NCBI RefSeq assembly: GCF_016887565.1
Contig: NZ_CP069396.1
Location: 5,128,001 to 5,192,000 of the forward strand
Direction: 5' to 3'
Source of the DNA: Archangium violaceum
GTDB taxonomy: Bacteria > Myxococcota > Myxococcia > Myxococcales > Myxococcaceae
Length of the DNA: 64,000 bases
The notes below the pieces were generated by a model. It saw only the letters and a list, made by a program, of their open reading frames with translations, was not told the origin of the DNA and ran no database searches. A program made the translations under genes and the position numbers. Shown here in pieces: positions 36,162-46,732 of this stretch; positions within the stretch are counted from its first letter, which is position 1, and every line of letters starts with the position of its first letter.

Positions 36162-37882
36162 GGATGCGCCTCCATGAGGGGTGGAGTGGCGGTCTTCCTC
36201 ACCGGGGACGGAGCCCTCACCGGGTAGAGGTGTCCGTCGTAGCAGCTGGCGGTGAACTGGCCCGGCTCGGGCGCCGCCGCGAGCGAGGAGATTCCCGCCG
36301 CCGTCGGGCGCGTGACGAGCACCCAGCGGTGGTGCTCGACATCGAAGAGGCCGATGGAGCCGGCGTAGTCCCCGGTGGCGATCCACCGCCCGTCCGGGGA
36401 CGTGGCGACGCACTTGATGGAGTGGCGGTGCGGAGAGGGGAAGACCTCCGCATGGCCGTCGGTCCAGATCCGGAGCTTGCGATCCCGGCTGATGCTGACG
36501 AAGCGGCCATCGGGAAGCGCGGCACAACCATTGGCGATCCGGTCATGGGCCTTGTCGAACTCGCGCATGAGGCTGAAATCCGAGAGCCGGTGCATGGCGG
36601 CGGCCCCGGTGGCGCACACCGAGAAGAGGACGGTGCGCGAGCAGGCGAGGCCCTTGATGGCGTTGTCGTGCAGGGGCACGGTGGCCACGTGGACGATGGA
36701 TTCGCCCTCGTAGCGGAAGACGAGCCCCTCGCCGGTATAGGCGCCGATGACGGCATGGGGGATGCCGTCCTTGACGAAGGTGGCCCCGCAGTTGAGGGGA
36801 GAGCGGTGTTGGTGGCGCAGCTCGCCGCTCACCGCGTCGAAGACCCTGCCCATCTGGCCGCCGGTGAGGACGGCACGGCCGAACGGCAGCAGGAAGTTGC
36901 ACAGGCTTCCGGGCGTGCTGATGGGCTGGCCGTCCTTGTAGGCCACGCCCGCGTCTCCGATGGCGTAGGTGGAACCATGCGCGTGCGCCACCGCGTTCAG
37001 GCTGATGTCGGGGGCGATGCCGCCCGTGTCCCACGTGTCGCTGGCGTAGTCGTAGAGCGCGTAGGTCGACCCGAAGGTGCCGAAGGCGAGCTTCGTGGGG
37101 CCGAAGAAGGCGCAGGAGCGGGGCCAGACGATGCTGGGGAACTCGGAGACGCGGATGCGCCGCAGCGTGCCGTCCTGTCGATAGGACCAGATCATCACGT
37201 TGCGGTCGTAGCTCAGGCTGATCAACCGCCGCTGGTCGTAGACCAGCCGCTTGATGCCGGCGGCGTGGGCCGTGACACGGGTGATGCCCTCTGGGCGGAT
37301 GATGAGGATTTCGCCGTTGTCATTGCCGGCGAACACCGCCCCGTCCTCGGCGATGGCGATGGTGTCGGTTTCGACACTGCCCAGGTCGATGGTCTCGAGG
37401 AGCTCGCCGGTCTCCGCGTTCCACCGTCGGATCGTCCCATCGTCGCTGCTGGAGAGCAGCTGGCTATCGCCGCGCTCCCAGCTCACGGAGATCACATCCG
37501 ATTGGTGCCCGTGCATCTCGGCGCGCAGCCGGCCATCGAGCGAGAACACGCGCACGGTGTGATCCCGGGAGCAGGTCGCCACCCGGTCTCCGCGCTCGTT
37601 GAAAGCGGACATCTCGACGTCGTCCTCGTGGTCGGCGAGGACGGCGTGCAGCTTCAAGTAGGGGAGCTCCCAGATACGCGCCGTATGGTCGCTGCTCGAG
37701 CTGACCAGGTAACGGCCACAGGGGCTGAAGGAACACTGGTTGGCCAGATGGTCATGGTTCGCGCGGGCGATGGCGGTCCGGCTGTGGCCATCCCAGAGGA
37801 TGAGCTGGTTGTCGTAGCCGGCCGTCGCGATGTATTGGTCTTGATAGGCGGAGATGCCGCTGATGGGGCCGATGTGTCTCAT
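36158..37882 (-). CDS. WD40 beta-propeller protein (ToxC-like)
   Basis: A 574-residue soluble protein starting MRHIGPISGISAYQDQYIAT. It is built of WD40-type blades ending in WD, RIW, RVF, RRW, MIW and RIW (for example SSSSDHTARIWEL near 60, TCSRDHTVRVFSL near 105, SSSDDGTIRRWNA near 145, ISRDRKLRIWTD near 500). The count suggests two propellers or one long one. It sits between GTP cyclohydrolase II and the RibD-like gene and overlaps the latter. Toxoflavin operons contain a WD-repeat gene (ToxC) in the same neighbourhood, whose role in forming the triazine ring is unresolved as far as I recall. WD40 proteins usually act as scaffolds, but a catalytic role cannot be excluded. Confidence 0.85.
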   Translation of the reverse strand: MRHIGPISGISAYQDQYIATAGYDNQLILWDGHSRTAIARANHDHLANQCSFSPCGRYLVSSSSDHTARIWELPYLKLHAVLADHEDDVEMSAFNERGDRVATCSRDHTVRVFSLDGRLRAEMHGHQSDVISVSWERGDSQLLSSSDDGTIRRWNAETGELLETIDLGSVETDTIAIAEDGAVFAGNDNGEILIIRPEGITRVTAHAAGIKRLVYDQRRLISLSYDRNVMIWSYRQDGTLRRIRVSEFPSIVWPRSCAFFGPTKLAFGTFGSTYALYDYASDTWDTGGIAPDISLNAVAHAHGSTYAIGDAGVAYKDGQPISTPGSLCNFLLPFGRAVLTGGQMGRVFDAVSGELRHQHRSPLNCGATFVKDGIPHAVIGAYTGEGLVFRYEGESIVHVATVPLHDNAIKGLACSRTVLFSVCATGAAAMHRLSDFSLMREFDKAHDRIANGCAALPDGRFVSISRDRKLRIWTDGHAEVFPSPHRHSIKCVATSPDGRWIATGDYAGSIGLFDVEHHRWVLVTRPTAAGISSLAAAPEPGQFTASCYDGHLYPVRAPSPVRKTATPPLMEAHP

Positions 37883-37905
37883 GGAAGTGTCTGCCTTTCT
37901 GGATG

Positions 37906-38547
37906 TCAGCGAAGCTTGAGGTTGTGATGGGTGCGAGAGACCTTGGCTCGCAGGTAGCGCTCGTTGTGGGCCGTCAGGTAGAGGCCGGTCGGAACCAGGT
38001 CCACGACCGAGATGCCATGCGCGGTGAGCTGGGCCGCCTTGTCCGGGTTGTTGGAGAGCAGCCGGATGTGGTTGACGCCGAGCGCGTTGAGCATGTCGGC
38101 GGCGCAGGCGTAGCTGCGCAGGTCGTCCTCGAAGTCGAGGCTCCGGTTGGCCTCGAAGGTGTCCATCCCCAGCGACTGGAGGTGGTAGGCGTCCATCTTG
38201 GCGTAGAGCCCGATTCCCCTTCCTTCCTGGCGCAGGTAGACGAGATAGCCGCCCTCGGAGTTGAGCCGGAAGAGTGCCTCGCGCAACTGCGCACCGCAGT
38301 CGCAGCGCTGTGAGCCGAAGACATCCCCGGTCATGCACTCGGAGTGGAGCCTGACCAGGGGCACGCGGCCGGGCTCCTTCGGGCCCAGCTCCACCACGAT
38401 GTGCTCCTTGCCGTCGGACAGATTGTGAAAGGTATAGAAGACGCCCCTGGCGTACCCATCGAGAATGGGGATGGGGACGTTCCTCCTCACCGTGACGGAG
38501 GGGTTGGCATCGACGGGTTGTGGGATGGGTTGTGGCTGTATGGACAT
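37906..38547 (-). CDS. GTP cyclohydrolase II (RibA/ToxB-type)
   Basis: A 213-residue product, usual length for stand-alone GTP cyclohydrolase II. The zinc site is intact (SECMTGDVFGSQRCDCG: Cys-x10-Cys-x-Cys near residues 71-84), as are the catalytic LRQEGRGIGLYAKMDAYHLQ and the C-terminal LSNNPDK. It opens the GTP imidazole ring to a diaminopyrimidinone. It is the first gene of the six-gene biosynthetic operon, with 23 bases before the WD40 gene. A lone RibA beside ToxC-, ToxD- and ToxE-like genes indicates secondary metabolism rather than riboflavin supply. Confidence 0.93.
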   Translation of the reverse strand: MSIQPQPIPQPVDANPSVTVRRNVPIPILDGYARGVFYTFHNLSDGKEHIVVELGPKEPGRVPLVRLHSECMTGDVFGSQRCDCGAQLREALFRLNSEGGYLVYLRQEGRGIGLYAKMDAYHLQSLGMDTFEANRSLDFEDDLRSYACAADMLNALGVNHIRLLSNNPDKAAQLTAHGISVVDLVPTGLYLTAHNERYLRAKVSRTHHNLKLR

Positions 38548-38671
38548 GGGATTCCAGAAGGAGAGACTCGAGCGGTGCGCTCTGGCGTGCCCAGGAATTC
38601 ACCAGGGCTGTGCGGAGTGAGTGAGGGTCCGGGGGGGTGTGATGCGGCCGCGGCGGTCCCGAGCGAGACAA

Positions 38672-38681
38672 TTCCCGGGAA
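38672..38681. promoter_or_regulatory. Short palindrome TTCCCGGGAA
   Basis: A 10-base perfect palindrome about 125 bases upstream of the biosynthetic operon start codon. It may be part of the promoter region. Alone it is short enough to be chance in GC-rich DNA. Confidence 0.3.
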
Positions 38682-38765
38682 ATGGTTCCCTTGCTGGCTG
38701 ACCAGCGCGCCGAGCAGCCACCACCACCCCAACGAAGATGCTCTGGCGGGGGTCTGGTGGTTCAA

Positions 38766-38782
38766 ATGCAACCGGGTTGCAT
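38766..38782. promoter_or_regulatory. Perfect 17-base palindrome, candidate operator
   Basis: ATGCAACCGGGTTGCAT has perfect 8-base arms with a single central base, about 220 bases upstream of the GTP cyclohydrolase II start. The ATGCAAC...GTTGCAT form resembles operators of LacI/GntR-type or TetR-type regulators. No regulator gene lies in this operon. Confidence 0.55.
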
Positions 38783-38915
38783 CATCCCGGGCGCGGAGCT
38801 ACGAGGAGCGCCCACTGGACGCGGGCAGAGGTGGGCAGGCGGGCGCGCGAGGGCCACTTGGAGCACCTGCTCATCGAGTCCACCGGCATCTCCGAGCCCA
38901 GGGTGGACCTGGGAC

Positions 38916-41594
38916 TCAGCCTTCGAGCCACACCTCGACGCGCCGGTTGCGCTCGCGGCCAGCCGGGTCCGTGTTGGGCGCCACCGGCATCTCCGCGCCG
39001 AAGCCCCGCACCTCCACGGCGTGGACGCCGCGCGCCGACAGCTCGGCGCCCACCCGCCTCGCCCACTCGAGGGAGAGCTTGTGGCTGGCGGCCGGGCTCG
39101 CTCCCGCGTCGGAGAAGCCCAGCAGCAGCAGCCGCTTGCCGGAGTGGCTCCGCAGGAAGAGCACCAGCCTCTCCAGGTCACGTTGGCCTCGTGAGTCGAG
39201 CGTGTCGCCGTCGGCGCGGAACCGGAAGTCCAGGCTGAGCCGCCGGGCCCTCTTCACGAGCTGCCGGTACTTCGGTGAGCACCGGGTGCAAGCCTCCACC
39301 ACCTGGGCTTCGACGGAGAGGTCCACGAAGCCCTGCGCACGTACCGCCTCCTGGCCGGCCGGGGACAGCGCGAAGCCCACCAGGTTGGACATCATGGGCA
39401 CCCGGGTGCCCACCGGCGTGTACAGGTACAGGCGGCGCGCGAGGGGGTAGCTCTCGGTGTTGACGGTGAAGGCCGAGGGGAACGTCGGGGGAGCCTCACC
39501 GCTGGCGATCGCCAGGGCCTTCGCGTTGCGCACGTAGGCCACGCCGATGAAGCCAATGCCCGAGGGATCACCCGCCACGTCATCCGACAGCTTGTTGCTG
39601 TCCTCGTACCGCTTCGCGCCGCCGGACAGCTTGTCCTTGTGGAGGACCAGATTCTGGAAGGTGTCGAAGGTGCCCGATCTGTCGTCACGTGCGTAGAGGC
39701 GGATGGGCCCCGTCGCGCCGCCCACCTCGGACCAGTCCTCGATCCGGCCGGAGAAGATGCCCTGGAGCTGCTCCACCGTCAGCTCGCGCACCGGGTTGGC
39801 GGGGTGGACGATGACGGCGATGCCATCGAGCGCCAACACGTGCTCGCCGCCGGGCAGCCGCACATCCCCGAGGCCGGCGGCCGTCAGCTTCTCGGCCTCG
39901 TCGTCCTTCACCGGGCGCGAGGCCATGCCCAGGTCGCACGTGCGCGCCGCCAGGCCCGTGAAGGCGGTGGCGCTGCCCTGCGCGTCGATACGGATGAGCT
40001 GCGGACGGGGCCGGCCGGACACCTGGGCCGAGATGTAGAGCTGATCGGCCTGGAGGCCCGCCACGCGCGATATCTCGCTGGCTCCCTTCTGCCTGAGGAA
40101 GGACTCCACCAGCGTCGGCATCAGCTCCGCGCCGACGGTGTTGGAGCCGCAGATGCGGAGCACCAGCTCGCCCGTGGCCTCCGGGTCCAGGGGCGCGGAA
40201 GGTGGGGCAGGGGACTCGGCCACGGCCACCGCCGCCGGGGGCCTGGTTCCGGAGTCACGCCGTCCCACCAGCGCGGCGGCGCCGACGAGCAGCACCAGCG
40301 CGAGGGAGACCCCGGCCAGGACGACTCCCCGCGTGCTCGCGGTCCCAGGTGCCCGACCAGCGGGGAGCGATTCGGGCTCGGGAGTGGACGGGCCGGTCAG
40401 GGCCTGGACGCGCGCCGCGGTGTCCGGGATGGCTCGCGGGACCGCATCGGAGGCACGCGCACCGCCACCCGCGGGACCGGAGCGCGAGAAGGGATTGGTG
40501 TGCTGTTTGCGGCTGGCCGGGGTGACGAGACTGGGCAGGGCGGGGGCAAGGGGCTCGCCCTCGACCGTCACGTCCAGGTCCAGATCCTCGTCCTGGGCCG
40601 AGCGCATCATTTGTTGGATGCGCTCCTCGACCTTAGCGCGCTCCTCGGCGAAGAGGGCCTGGATGGTGCGGGCCAGCTCGTCCCGGCGAGGCGCGCGGGG
40701 GCTGAGGCCTTCGAGCGCGGCCTCCAGCTCCTCACGGAACAGCCCCGCGGTGGGGTAGCGCCGGGCCGGATCCTTTTCCAGAGCGCGCATGCAGACGGCC
40801 TCCAGCCGCGCGTCCAGACCCGGCACGAGCCCCGCGAGTGGGGGAATGGGTTCCTGCAGCAGCTTCTGGAGCGTGGCGGCGGGGGTGTCGGCGTGCCACA
40901 GACGCTGGCCGGCGAGCAGCTCCCAGAGCACCACGCCCATGGCGAAGACGTCGGCGCGCCGGTCCATGGGCTGTCCGAGCGCCTGTTCCGGAGCCATGTA
41001 GGCCAGCTTGCCCTTGACGAGGCCGGCCTCGGTCACCTCTCCGGAGGAGAGCGCGGCCTTGGCGATGCCGAAGTCGACGAGCTTCACCTCTCCCTCGTAG
41101 GTGACGAAGAGGTTATGGGGGCTGACGTCGCGGTGGATGATGTGGAGGGGCGAGCCGTCGAAGTCGCGCAGCTCGTGGGCGTAATGGAGGCCGGCGAGGG
41201 CGTCGGCGACGAGGCGGCCCCAGAAGGAGGGGCCGGGCCGGTCGGGCCTGCGCAGGGTGGCGCGGATGAGCTTGTCGAGGGGCTGGCCGTCCAGGTACTC
41301 CATGGCGATGAAGGGGCCTGCGGCGTTCTCGCCCACCTCGAGGGTCTGCACGACATTGGGGTGGTGGAGCCGGGCGGCCAGGCGCGCCTCGTCGAGCAAC
41401 ATGGCCACCATGGGGGCCTGGTCGGTCATGTCCGAGCGCAACTTCTTGATGACGACGAGCTTCTTGAAGCCAACCGGGCCGCGCGCGAGGGCGAGGAACA
41501 CCTCGGCCATGCCGCCGCGACCCAACGTGGCGAGCAGCAGGTACTTGCCGAGCTCCGCGTGAGGGGCTGCGGGAGCGGAGTTTCCAGGAGCCAT
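38916..41594 (-). CDS. Ser/Thr kinase fused to phosphate-binding-like and OmpA domains
   Basis: An 892-residue product from the [19 protein letters not shown]; a GTG eight codons upstream is also open. Kinase domain about 15-280: [16 protein letters not shown] lysine, [15 protein letters not shown] linker follows, then one membrane span near 425 ([21 protein letters not shown]). The outside part begins with a PstS-like periplasmic binding domain, about 465-730 ([52 protein letters not shown], the last being a phosphate-ligand-type signature). It ends with an OmpA-type peptidoglycan-binding domain, about 780-890 ([20 protein letters not shown]). The layout suggests a sensor that reads phosphate or another anion in the periplasm and phosphorylates cytosolic targets while anchored to the wall. 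Confidence 0.9.
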   Translation of the reverse strand: MAPGNSAPAAPHAELGKYLLLATLGRGGMAEVFLALARGPVGFKKLVVIKKLRSDMTDQAPMVAMLLDEARLAARLHHPNVVQTLEVGENAAGPFIAMEYLDGQPLDKLIRATLRRPDRPGPSFWGRLVADALAGLHYAHELRDFDGSPLHIIHRDVSPHNLFVTYEGEVKLVDFGIAKAALSSGEVTEAGLVKGKLAYMAPEQALGQPMDRRADVFAMGVVLWELLAGQRLWHADTPAATLQKLLQEPIPPLAGLVPGLDARLEAVCMRALEKDPARRYPTAGLFREELEAALEGLSPRAPRRDELARTIQALFAEERAKVEERIQQMMRSAQDEDLDLDVTVEGEPLAPALPSLVTPASRKQHTNPFSRSGPAGGGARASDAVPRAIPDTAARVQALTGPSTPEPESLPAGRAPGTASTRGVVLAGVSLALVLLVGAAALVGRRDSGTRPPAAVAVAESPAPPSAPLDPEATGELVLRICGSNTVGAELMPTLVESFLRQKGASEISRVAGLQADQLYISAQVSGRPRPQLIRIDAQGSATAFTGLAARTCDLGMASRPVKDDEAEKLTAAGLGDVRLPGGEHVLALDGIAVIVHPANPVRELTVEQLQGIFSGRIEDWSEVGGATGPIRLYARDDRSGTFDTFQNLVLHKDKLSGGAKRYEDSNKLSDDVAGDPSGIGFIGVAYVRNAKALAIASGEAPPTFPSAFTVNTESYPLARRLYLYTPVGTRVPMMSNLVGFALSPAGQEAVRAQGFVDLSVEAQVVEACTRCSPKYRQLVKRARRLSLDFRFRADGDTLDSRGQRDLERLVLFLRSHSGKRLLLLGFSDAGASPAASHKLSLEWARRVGAELSARGVHAVEVRGFGAEMPVAPNTDPAGRERNRRVEVWLEG

Positions 41595-41663
41595 GCACCG
41601 GGTTCGTAGACCCGTCACATTGCTTTGACGTGGAGCCCGGGTGTCGGCTCTGCAACATGAACC

Positions 41664-42029
41664 CTACCTGGCAAAAGCCCTGAGCGCCTCATCCCAGCTC
41701 ATCCGGGAGCACCGTTCCACCCACCGCGCCACGGTCTCCGCTCCCGTTCGTGCGGCCAGCGCCACCACGGCGGCCTTCTCAAGCGGTGCATCGAAACGCT
41801 CGCGCGCGTCCCTGGCCAGCTTCTGCACGTCCACGGGGCTGGTCAGGTATGCCACCGCCAGGCCTCCCGGTCGGGTGAGCGCCTCGTAAGCTCGGCGCAA
41901 CCGCTGGAACCCCTCCAGATCCTGGTGAGGTGGGTGCCGCGCCAGCGCGGCGAAGTATGCGCTCTTGACGGCGACCGGGTCCATCGTAGGCGCCAACCCC
42001 AATACGGCGAACGGCTCTTCGGGCGTCAT
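41664..42029 (-). CDS. J-domain-like protein with HPP in place of HPD
   Basis: A 121-residue product starting MTPEEPFAVLGLAPTMDPVA; an ATG five codons earlier overlaps the upstream stop. The J-domain outline is clear: FAVLGL, helix II VKSAYFAALARHPP, and FQRLRRAYEAL. The invariant HPD that stimulates Hsp70 ATPase reads HPP (HPPHQD). It is the last gene of an operon that includes GrpE-like and Hsp70-like proteins, so it probably docks to that Hsp70. The missing Asp predicts weak or altered stimulation. Confidence 0.75.
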   Translation of the reverse strand: MTPEEPFAVLGLAPTMDPVAVKSAYFAALARHPPHQDLEGFQRLRRAYEALTRPGGLAVAYLTSPVDVQKLARDARERFDAPLEKAAVVALAARTGAETVARWVERCSRMSWDEALRAFAR

Positions 42030-43771
42030 ATCAGCTGCTCTCATCCCCTTCCTCTGGAGAGACAGCCTTCGGGGGGCCTCTCTCGGACTCCTTCGGTGGC
42101 GCCGCGCCCTCCGCGGCGGGCTTCTTCTTCGAGCGTGACGCACGGCGCGCCGTGGTGCTCGCGGCCTTCTTCTTCCGCGAAGCTCCGCGCTTGCGCAGCC
42201 GGTACCCATGCTCGTGAGCCAACGCCTGCGCCTGCTCCACCACCGGGGCCTGGAGAACGGGTAACTGCTCCGACAGGGCCCGCATGAAGGCCTCCAGCAC
42301 CGGGTGGAGGTACTGGCAAGGGGTGTTCATCCCCCCGGCGGCCACCACCGCCTCGGCGAGCGCCAGCACATTGGCGGCGCGGCGCTCCAGCCAGCGTTCC
42401 AGAATGCGCCTGGCGAGCGCCTCCCGACCGGACACCTCCATCGTCCGGAGCGCCTCGATATGCCCCGTGTTCCCAGGATGGGCCTCCAGGTACCGCACGG
42501 CGGCATCCCATGCCTCGGCGTCCGAGGAAGCATGGCGCACCGCCTCCTCGAGGAACTCCACCTGATAGGTCAGCACCCTGGGCGCGAACCGGCGCCAGAT
42601 GCGCAGGCCGTCCCCGGTCAGCTTCATCGAGGAGTAGACCTGCTCCATCGCACCCTCCACCCCCATCAGCATCTGCTCTGCATCCTCCATGTCCCGCGCG
42701 CCGCGCAGCAGCCGCTCCAACTGCCGTCCTCCCTGCTTCATCCGACTGCGGTCCAGCAGGATACAGACGGCTTCGCTGAGTTCCCTCCGGAGCTCCTCGT
42801 TCGCGTCCTCCCAGCAGACATCCACCCATGACTCCACCAGGCCCGATGCGCAGGTAGACGCCACGCATTCGATCAACTCCATACGCTCAGAGGGCACGGC
42901 CCCACCCAGCCAGGACAGCAGGGAGGAGGCCTTCGTGGCGACCAGCCGGCCCAAGCCTTCCTGGAGCCACCCGGGTGCGTTTGGCGCCTCGGGGTTCTGC
43001 TCGCACCAGGCCAAGAAGGCCCGCGCCCAGAGGGGCGCGTTCGCGATCCGGGCCAGCAATTCCTGGTAGAGGCCCAGCGCCCGCGGCAGGGCCGCCCCCT
43101 CGAAGCGAAGCCCGGACACCGCCTGCACCACCCAGGGCTGGGCCGATGGTTGGAGCGCCGCGGCCTGAGCCAGGGTGCAGAGGGGTTCGGCGTCCTCGAT
43201 GCGCGAGACGACTGTCTGCGCAAGCCCCGCGGCTACCACCCGCAGCGCCTGCAACGTAGGCGCGGACAGAGCCTCGGAGGCTCCTCCCTCACGCACCGCC
43301 CGGGCCAACAGCGAGGCTGACTTTGAGAGAGCGGCGTGCTCCTTGCCCTCCGCCGCCCGGAGCCACAGCTCTCGCGCCGCCAGCTGTCCCGCCAGCTCCC
43401 ATATCGCTCGAGCTACCTCGGCGGGTGCCGCTCGTGCCCATGCCTCGGCGCGGCTGGCGAAGACGGGGAAGGGCTCGAGCGCGCACAAGGCGAGGAGCGC
43501 CTCTTCCACCTCCTCCAGCGAGCGGGGCGGCGGCAGGGAGACGCGCTGGCTCGGCGGTTCGATTCCCAGGAGCGAATCCACCGGGGGCAGGTGCTCGAGC
43601 GCCGGGGCGATGAGCTCTGGAGAGGGACTCCCCTCGGAGGAGAGCCAGCCATCCATCGCCCTGGCCAGAAGGGGCGCATGCGCTCGCGCCGGGTCGGTGA
43701 GGGGTTGCCACAGCCGCCGCGCGCGCTCCCAATCGCGGGCGCGGCCCGCCGCCCATACCAGTGGCCAGTAA

Positions 43772-44762
43772 GAGCTCGTTTCAAAAATGGACCAGGGAGC
43801 CTAGGTCATCTGACCTGCCTCCCCGGGATTGTTTCATAAATGAACCGCAGAGGTATCCAGACTTCCCTCTACGTACCTGGTGCTCATCCTCGCAAGCATG
43901 AGGCGCGAACTGGTCCCGGACGAGCTGTGGGCGAGGGTGGAGCCGCTGCTGCCACGACATCGCCGCAAAGGGAGAAGAGGTCGTCCATTGCGCGACGATA
44001 GGGCGTGCCTGCGGGGCATTATCTTCGTGCTCAGGACGGGCATCGCCTGGAGAGACCTGCCAGCCGAGGTGTTCGGGTGCAGCGGGGCGACGTGCTGGAG
44101 GAGGCTGCGAAAGTGGAGCCGAGCAGGAGTCTTCGAGAAGCTCCAGCGGGTGTTGCTGAACGAGTTGGGGCACAAGGGGCTCATTGACTGGAGCCGGGCC
44201 TCGTTCGACTCCAGCAGCCTACGGGCGATAAAAGGGGGGCCCAAACAGGCCCGAATCCAACGGACAGAGGAAAGGCGGGCAGCAAGCACCACCTGGTCGT
44301 AGACCGCCGGGGCCTGCCGCTGGCCACCTTGCTGTCGGCCGCCAACGTGCACGACAAGCGCGAGGCGCTGCCGCTCCTCGACGCCATCCTCCCCATCAAG
44401 GGGCCACGAGGCAGGCCACGCAGGCGTCCGGCGAAAGGGCACGGCGACAAGGGGTACGATTATGCCGATACCCGCCGGGGATTACGGAAGCGCCACATCG
44501 TTCCCCGCATCGCCCGCCGAGGCGTGGAGTCGAAGGAGCGTTTGGGACGCCATCGCTGGGTGGTGGAGCGCTCCCTGGACTGGTTCCACCAGATGAAACG
44601 CCTGCGGATTCGCGAAGAGCGGAACCCACAGATGCACCTGGCACTCCTTCGCCTTGGCCACTGCCTCCTTCTCTATCGCGTGCTTGAGCGCCATTTACGA
44701 AATGGCCCTGAATAGGCAGGGCATGTTACCTGACCTCTCAGGTCCATTTTTGAAACGAGCTC
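43772..44762 (+). mobile_element. IS5-family (IS1031/IS427-like) insertion sequence, copy 1
   Basis: A 991-base element bounded by perfect 22-base inverted repeats that start GAGCTCGTTTCAAAAATG. The target duplication is TAA (43769-43771 and 44763-44765), fitting the TNA pattern of the IS1031 group. It carries one transposase split over two frames. It is identical in length and, as far as read, in sequence to copy 2 at 56900-57890, so both inserted recently. It inactivates the fourth component of the Hsp70 operon and is likely polar on the J-like gene. Confidence 0.95.
43880..44715 (+). CDS. IS5-family DDE transposase in two frames (-1 frameshift)
   Basis: Frame 1 (43880-44302) encodes the N-terminal HTH part and the first catalytic Asp (SRASFDSSSLRAIKGG). 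Frame 2 (open to 44715) continues as GPNPTDRGKAGSKHHLVVD, LLSAANVHDK, GDKGYDYADTRR and RWVVERSLDWFHQ with the catalytic Glu. The frames meet at AAAAGGGGGGC (44230-44240), where a -1 slip joins them into a 278-residue protein of normal IS5-family size. The same arrangement in the second copy argues for programmed frameshifting rather than decay. Confidence 0.9.
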
Positions 44763-45052
44763 TAAATGGCCCAGGCCTCCTCTGGAGCCGCGCCTCGCTC
44801 CACCAGGCCGGGTTCGGCGTCCACGCGCACGGCCTGGGTGCTGAGCGTCCTCCAGGAGCCGCGGCGGTGCTGCTCCCGGACGGCCTGCCGGAAGAGGGCG
44901 GCGGCGCTGGGGAGCAGTTCCTCCCTCAGCGGCGGCGGCAGCCGCAGGAGCGCGGACAGCATCCCCTCCAGGTCCCCCCGTTTCTGGTACTTTCGGGCCT
45001 CCTCCAGCCACTGGCGGTGCTGGCGCCCGGTGCGGTCGTGCTTCTCCATGGC

Positions 45053-46732
45053 TCAGGGTTCCGGGGAGCCCGACCCGTGTTCGAGATTGAGGAAGAAATC
45101 CAGGAGCGCCTCCTCCGCGCGCTCGCGCGCCACGCCGTGGGCCTGCGCGTACTGGTCAAGAAGCCGCTTCAACTCGGCGCGGAGCTCGGGAGGGAGCTGC
45201 TCGAGCAGGGCGTGCCCCTTGCGCTCCACCGCGCTCTGCCCCCGCGCCAGGGCCGGGACGGCCTTGCCCACGTCCGCCACCGAGAGGGCCACCGTCTTGG
45301 CGTTCGTCGTGCCGGGTTGGCTGACGGATACCTTCACCACCCCGTTGAGATCGTAGGCGAACTCCACCCGCACCGGTGAGTTCGCGGGCCGGGGCTCGAG
45401 CGGGAACTCGAAGGCCCCCACCCGTGTGTTCTCCGAGGCTCGGCGCGACTCGCCCTGAAACACCTCCACCTGGACGAGCTCCTGCTCGGACACCAGGGTG
45501 TAGAACTCCTCCACCTTCGTTGTCGGCAACACCGTGTTGCGGCGGAGGACCGGGGCAAAGGTATCCGGCGTGGCGCTCCCGAGGTCGTCCTCTCCGATGA
45601 CGCGCATGCCCAGGCTATGCGACGCCACATCCACGAGGATGCGTCCCACCGGCTCGCCGGACAACATGCCGGCCTGGATGGCCGCGCCCAGCCCCACGGC
45701 CAGGTCTGGATCCACTTCCTCATGGATGTCGACTCCGAATGCCTCCTCCAGCATCTGGCGGACCCGAGGGATCCGCGTCGAGCCTCCCACCAGGCATATC
45801 TTGGACAGCGACTGCCCCTCGAGCCGGGCCTCCGCCAGGGCCTGGCGGGTCAGGGCCACGGTGGACTCGAGCAGCGGCTCGATGAGCACCTCGAAGACGC
45901 GCCGCCGCACCTCCATCTCGAGGTGGATGGGCCTGCCTTGCGCTTGGGTGAGGAACTCCTCCTTCACGTGCACGGAGATGTCCGCGGACAGACGGATCTT
46001 CGTCTCCTCGGCCAGCTGGCGCAGGCGCGCCATGGCCCGCACGTCCTCGCGAGGCTCCACGCCCTGCTTCTTGAGCTCCTCGAGGAAGAGCTGAACGAGC
46101 TTGTCGTCGAAGTCGTCCCCGCCCAGGTGGGTGTTGCCCGCGGTGGAGCGCACCTCGCGCACCCCCTGGAACACCTCGAGCACCGACACGTCGAACGTGC
46201 CTCCCCCCAGGTCGTAGACGAGAAGGATTTCGGGCTCGGCCACACGGAGGGCCTCGGGATGCAGCACGCGCTCATACAGGAGCGAGGCGCTGGTGGGCTC
46301 ATTGAGCAGCCGCAACACGTGCAGCCCCGCGCGCTGGCCGGCCTCAAGGGTTGCGCGGCGCTGGGCGTCATCGAAGTAGGCAGGCACGGTAATGACCACG
46401 TCACGCACGGGGACGCCGGTGGCCTTCTCGGCTCCCCGCTTGAGCGCGGACAGGATTTCGGCGGAGACCTCCTCGGGAGACACCTCGCGCCCGGCGATGG
46501 AGTAGCGGTGGAGCGTCCCCATCTTGCGCTTGGCCGAGCGGATGCACCGCTCGGGCCTCAGCATCTCGAGGTTGCGCGCCTCGCGCCCCACGACGACACG
46601 ATTGTCCTCGTAGAGGACCACCGAGGGGACGATGCGACTGCCTTCCACTGGCACGGCCACCGGGCGGCCCTCAACCAGGTGGGCGATGACGGAGTTGGTC
46701 GTACCCAGATCGATTCCAAAGACATGGCTCAA
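45053..46732 (-). CDS. Hsp70/DnaK-like chaperone, short form
   Basis: A 559-residue product. The ATPase domain is complete: [14 protein letters not shown] at the N-terminus, [16 protein letters not shown] near 115, [18 protein letters not shown] near 170, [20 protein letters not shown] near 330. The substrate domain ([16 protein letters not shown] onward) is present, but the C-terminal lid is shortened; housekeeping DnaK is about 610-640 residues and ends in an acidic EEVD-like tail. The start overlaps the GrpE-like stop by ATGA. With GrpE-like and J-like partners in one operon, this looks like a specialised Hsp70 machine rather than the main DnaK. Confidence 0.93.
   Translation of the reverse strand: MSHVFGIDLGTTNSVIAHLVEGRPVAVPVEGSRIVPSVVLYEDNRVVVGREARNLEMLRPERCIRSAKRKMGTLHRYSIAGREVSPEEVSAEILSALKRGAEKATGVPVRDVVITVPAYFDDAQRRATLEAGQRAGLHVLRLLNEPTSASLLYERVLHPEALRVAEPEILLVYDLGGGTFDVSVLEVFQGVREVRSTAGNTHLGGDDFDDKLVQLFLEELKKQGVEPREDVRAMARLRQLAEETKIRLSADISVHVKEEFLTQAQGRPIHLEMEVRRRVFEVLIEPLLESTVALTRQALAEARLEGQSLSKICLVGGSTRIPRVRQMLEEAFGVDIHEEVDPDLAVGLGAAIQAGMLSGEPVGRILVDVASHSLGMRVIGEDDLGSATPDTFAPVLRRNTVLPTTKVEEFYTLVSEQELVQVEVFQGESRRASENTRVGAFEFPLEPRPANSPVRVEFAYDLNGVVKVSVSQPGTTNAKTVALSVADVGKAVPALARGQSAVERKGHALLEQLPPELRAELKRLLDQYAQAHGVARERAEEALLDFFLNLEHGSGSPEP

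Larger units (their letters stand above)
38548..38915. other. Intergenic region upstream of the biosynthetic operon
   Basis: A 368-base gap between the kinase-PBP-OmpA gene and GTP cyclohydrolase II, both on the minus strand. I see no convincing gene. It holds two palindromes (listed separately) and should contain the operon promoter; no clear -35/-10 pair could be chosen. Confidence 0.6.
42031..45049 (-). pseudogene. 674-codon Hsp70-operon gene interrupted by IS5-family element
   Basis: The 5' part (45049 down to 44763, starting MEKHDRTGRQHRQWLEEA) and the 3' part (43771 down to 42031) are two pieces of one gene. Removing the element and one copy of the TAA duplication (994 bases) restores the frame exactly, giving EEAWA-IYWPLVWAAGRARDWERARR across the junction (segments joined here for clarity). 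The intact protein would be 674 residues, Ala/Leu/Glu-rich and almost all helical, with TPR/HEAT-like repeats and a Lys-rich tail (RKRGASRKKKAASTTARR). It follows the Hsp70 gene by three bases and is one base before the J-like gene, so it is likely a co-chaperone or client adaptor. Two fragments of 95 and about 541 or more residues may still be made. Confidence 0.88.

Noticed and set aside
34836-38547. Reading RibD and RibA as ordinary riboflavin genes
   Set aside because: RibE/RibH are absent, and the genes are coupled to WD40, FGE-like and PKS-NRPS genes, as in toxoflavin-type clusters.
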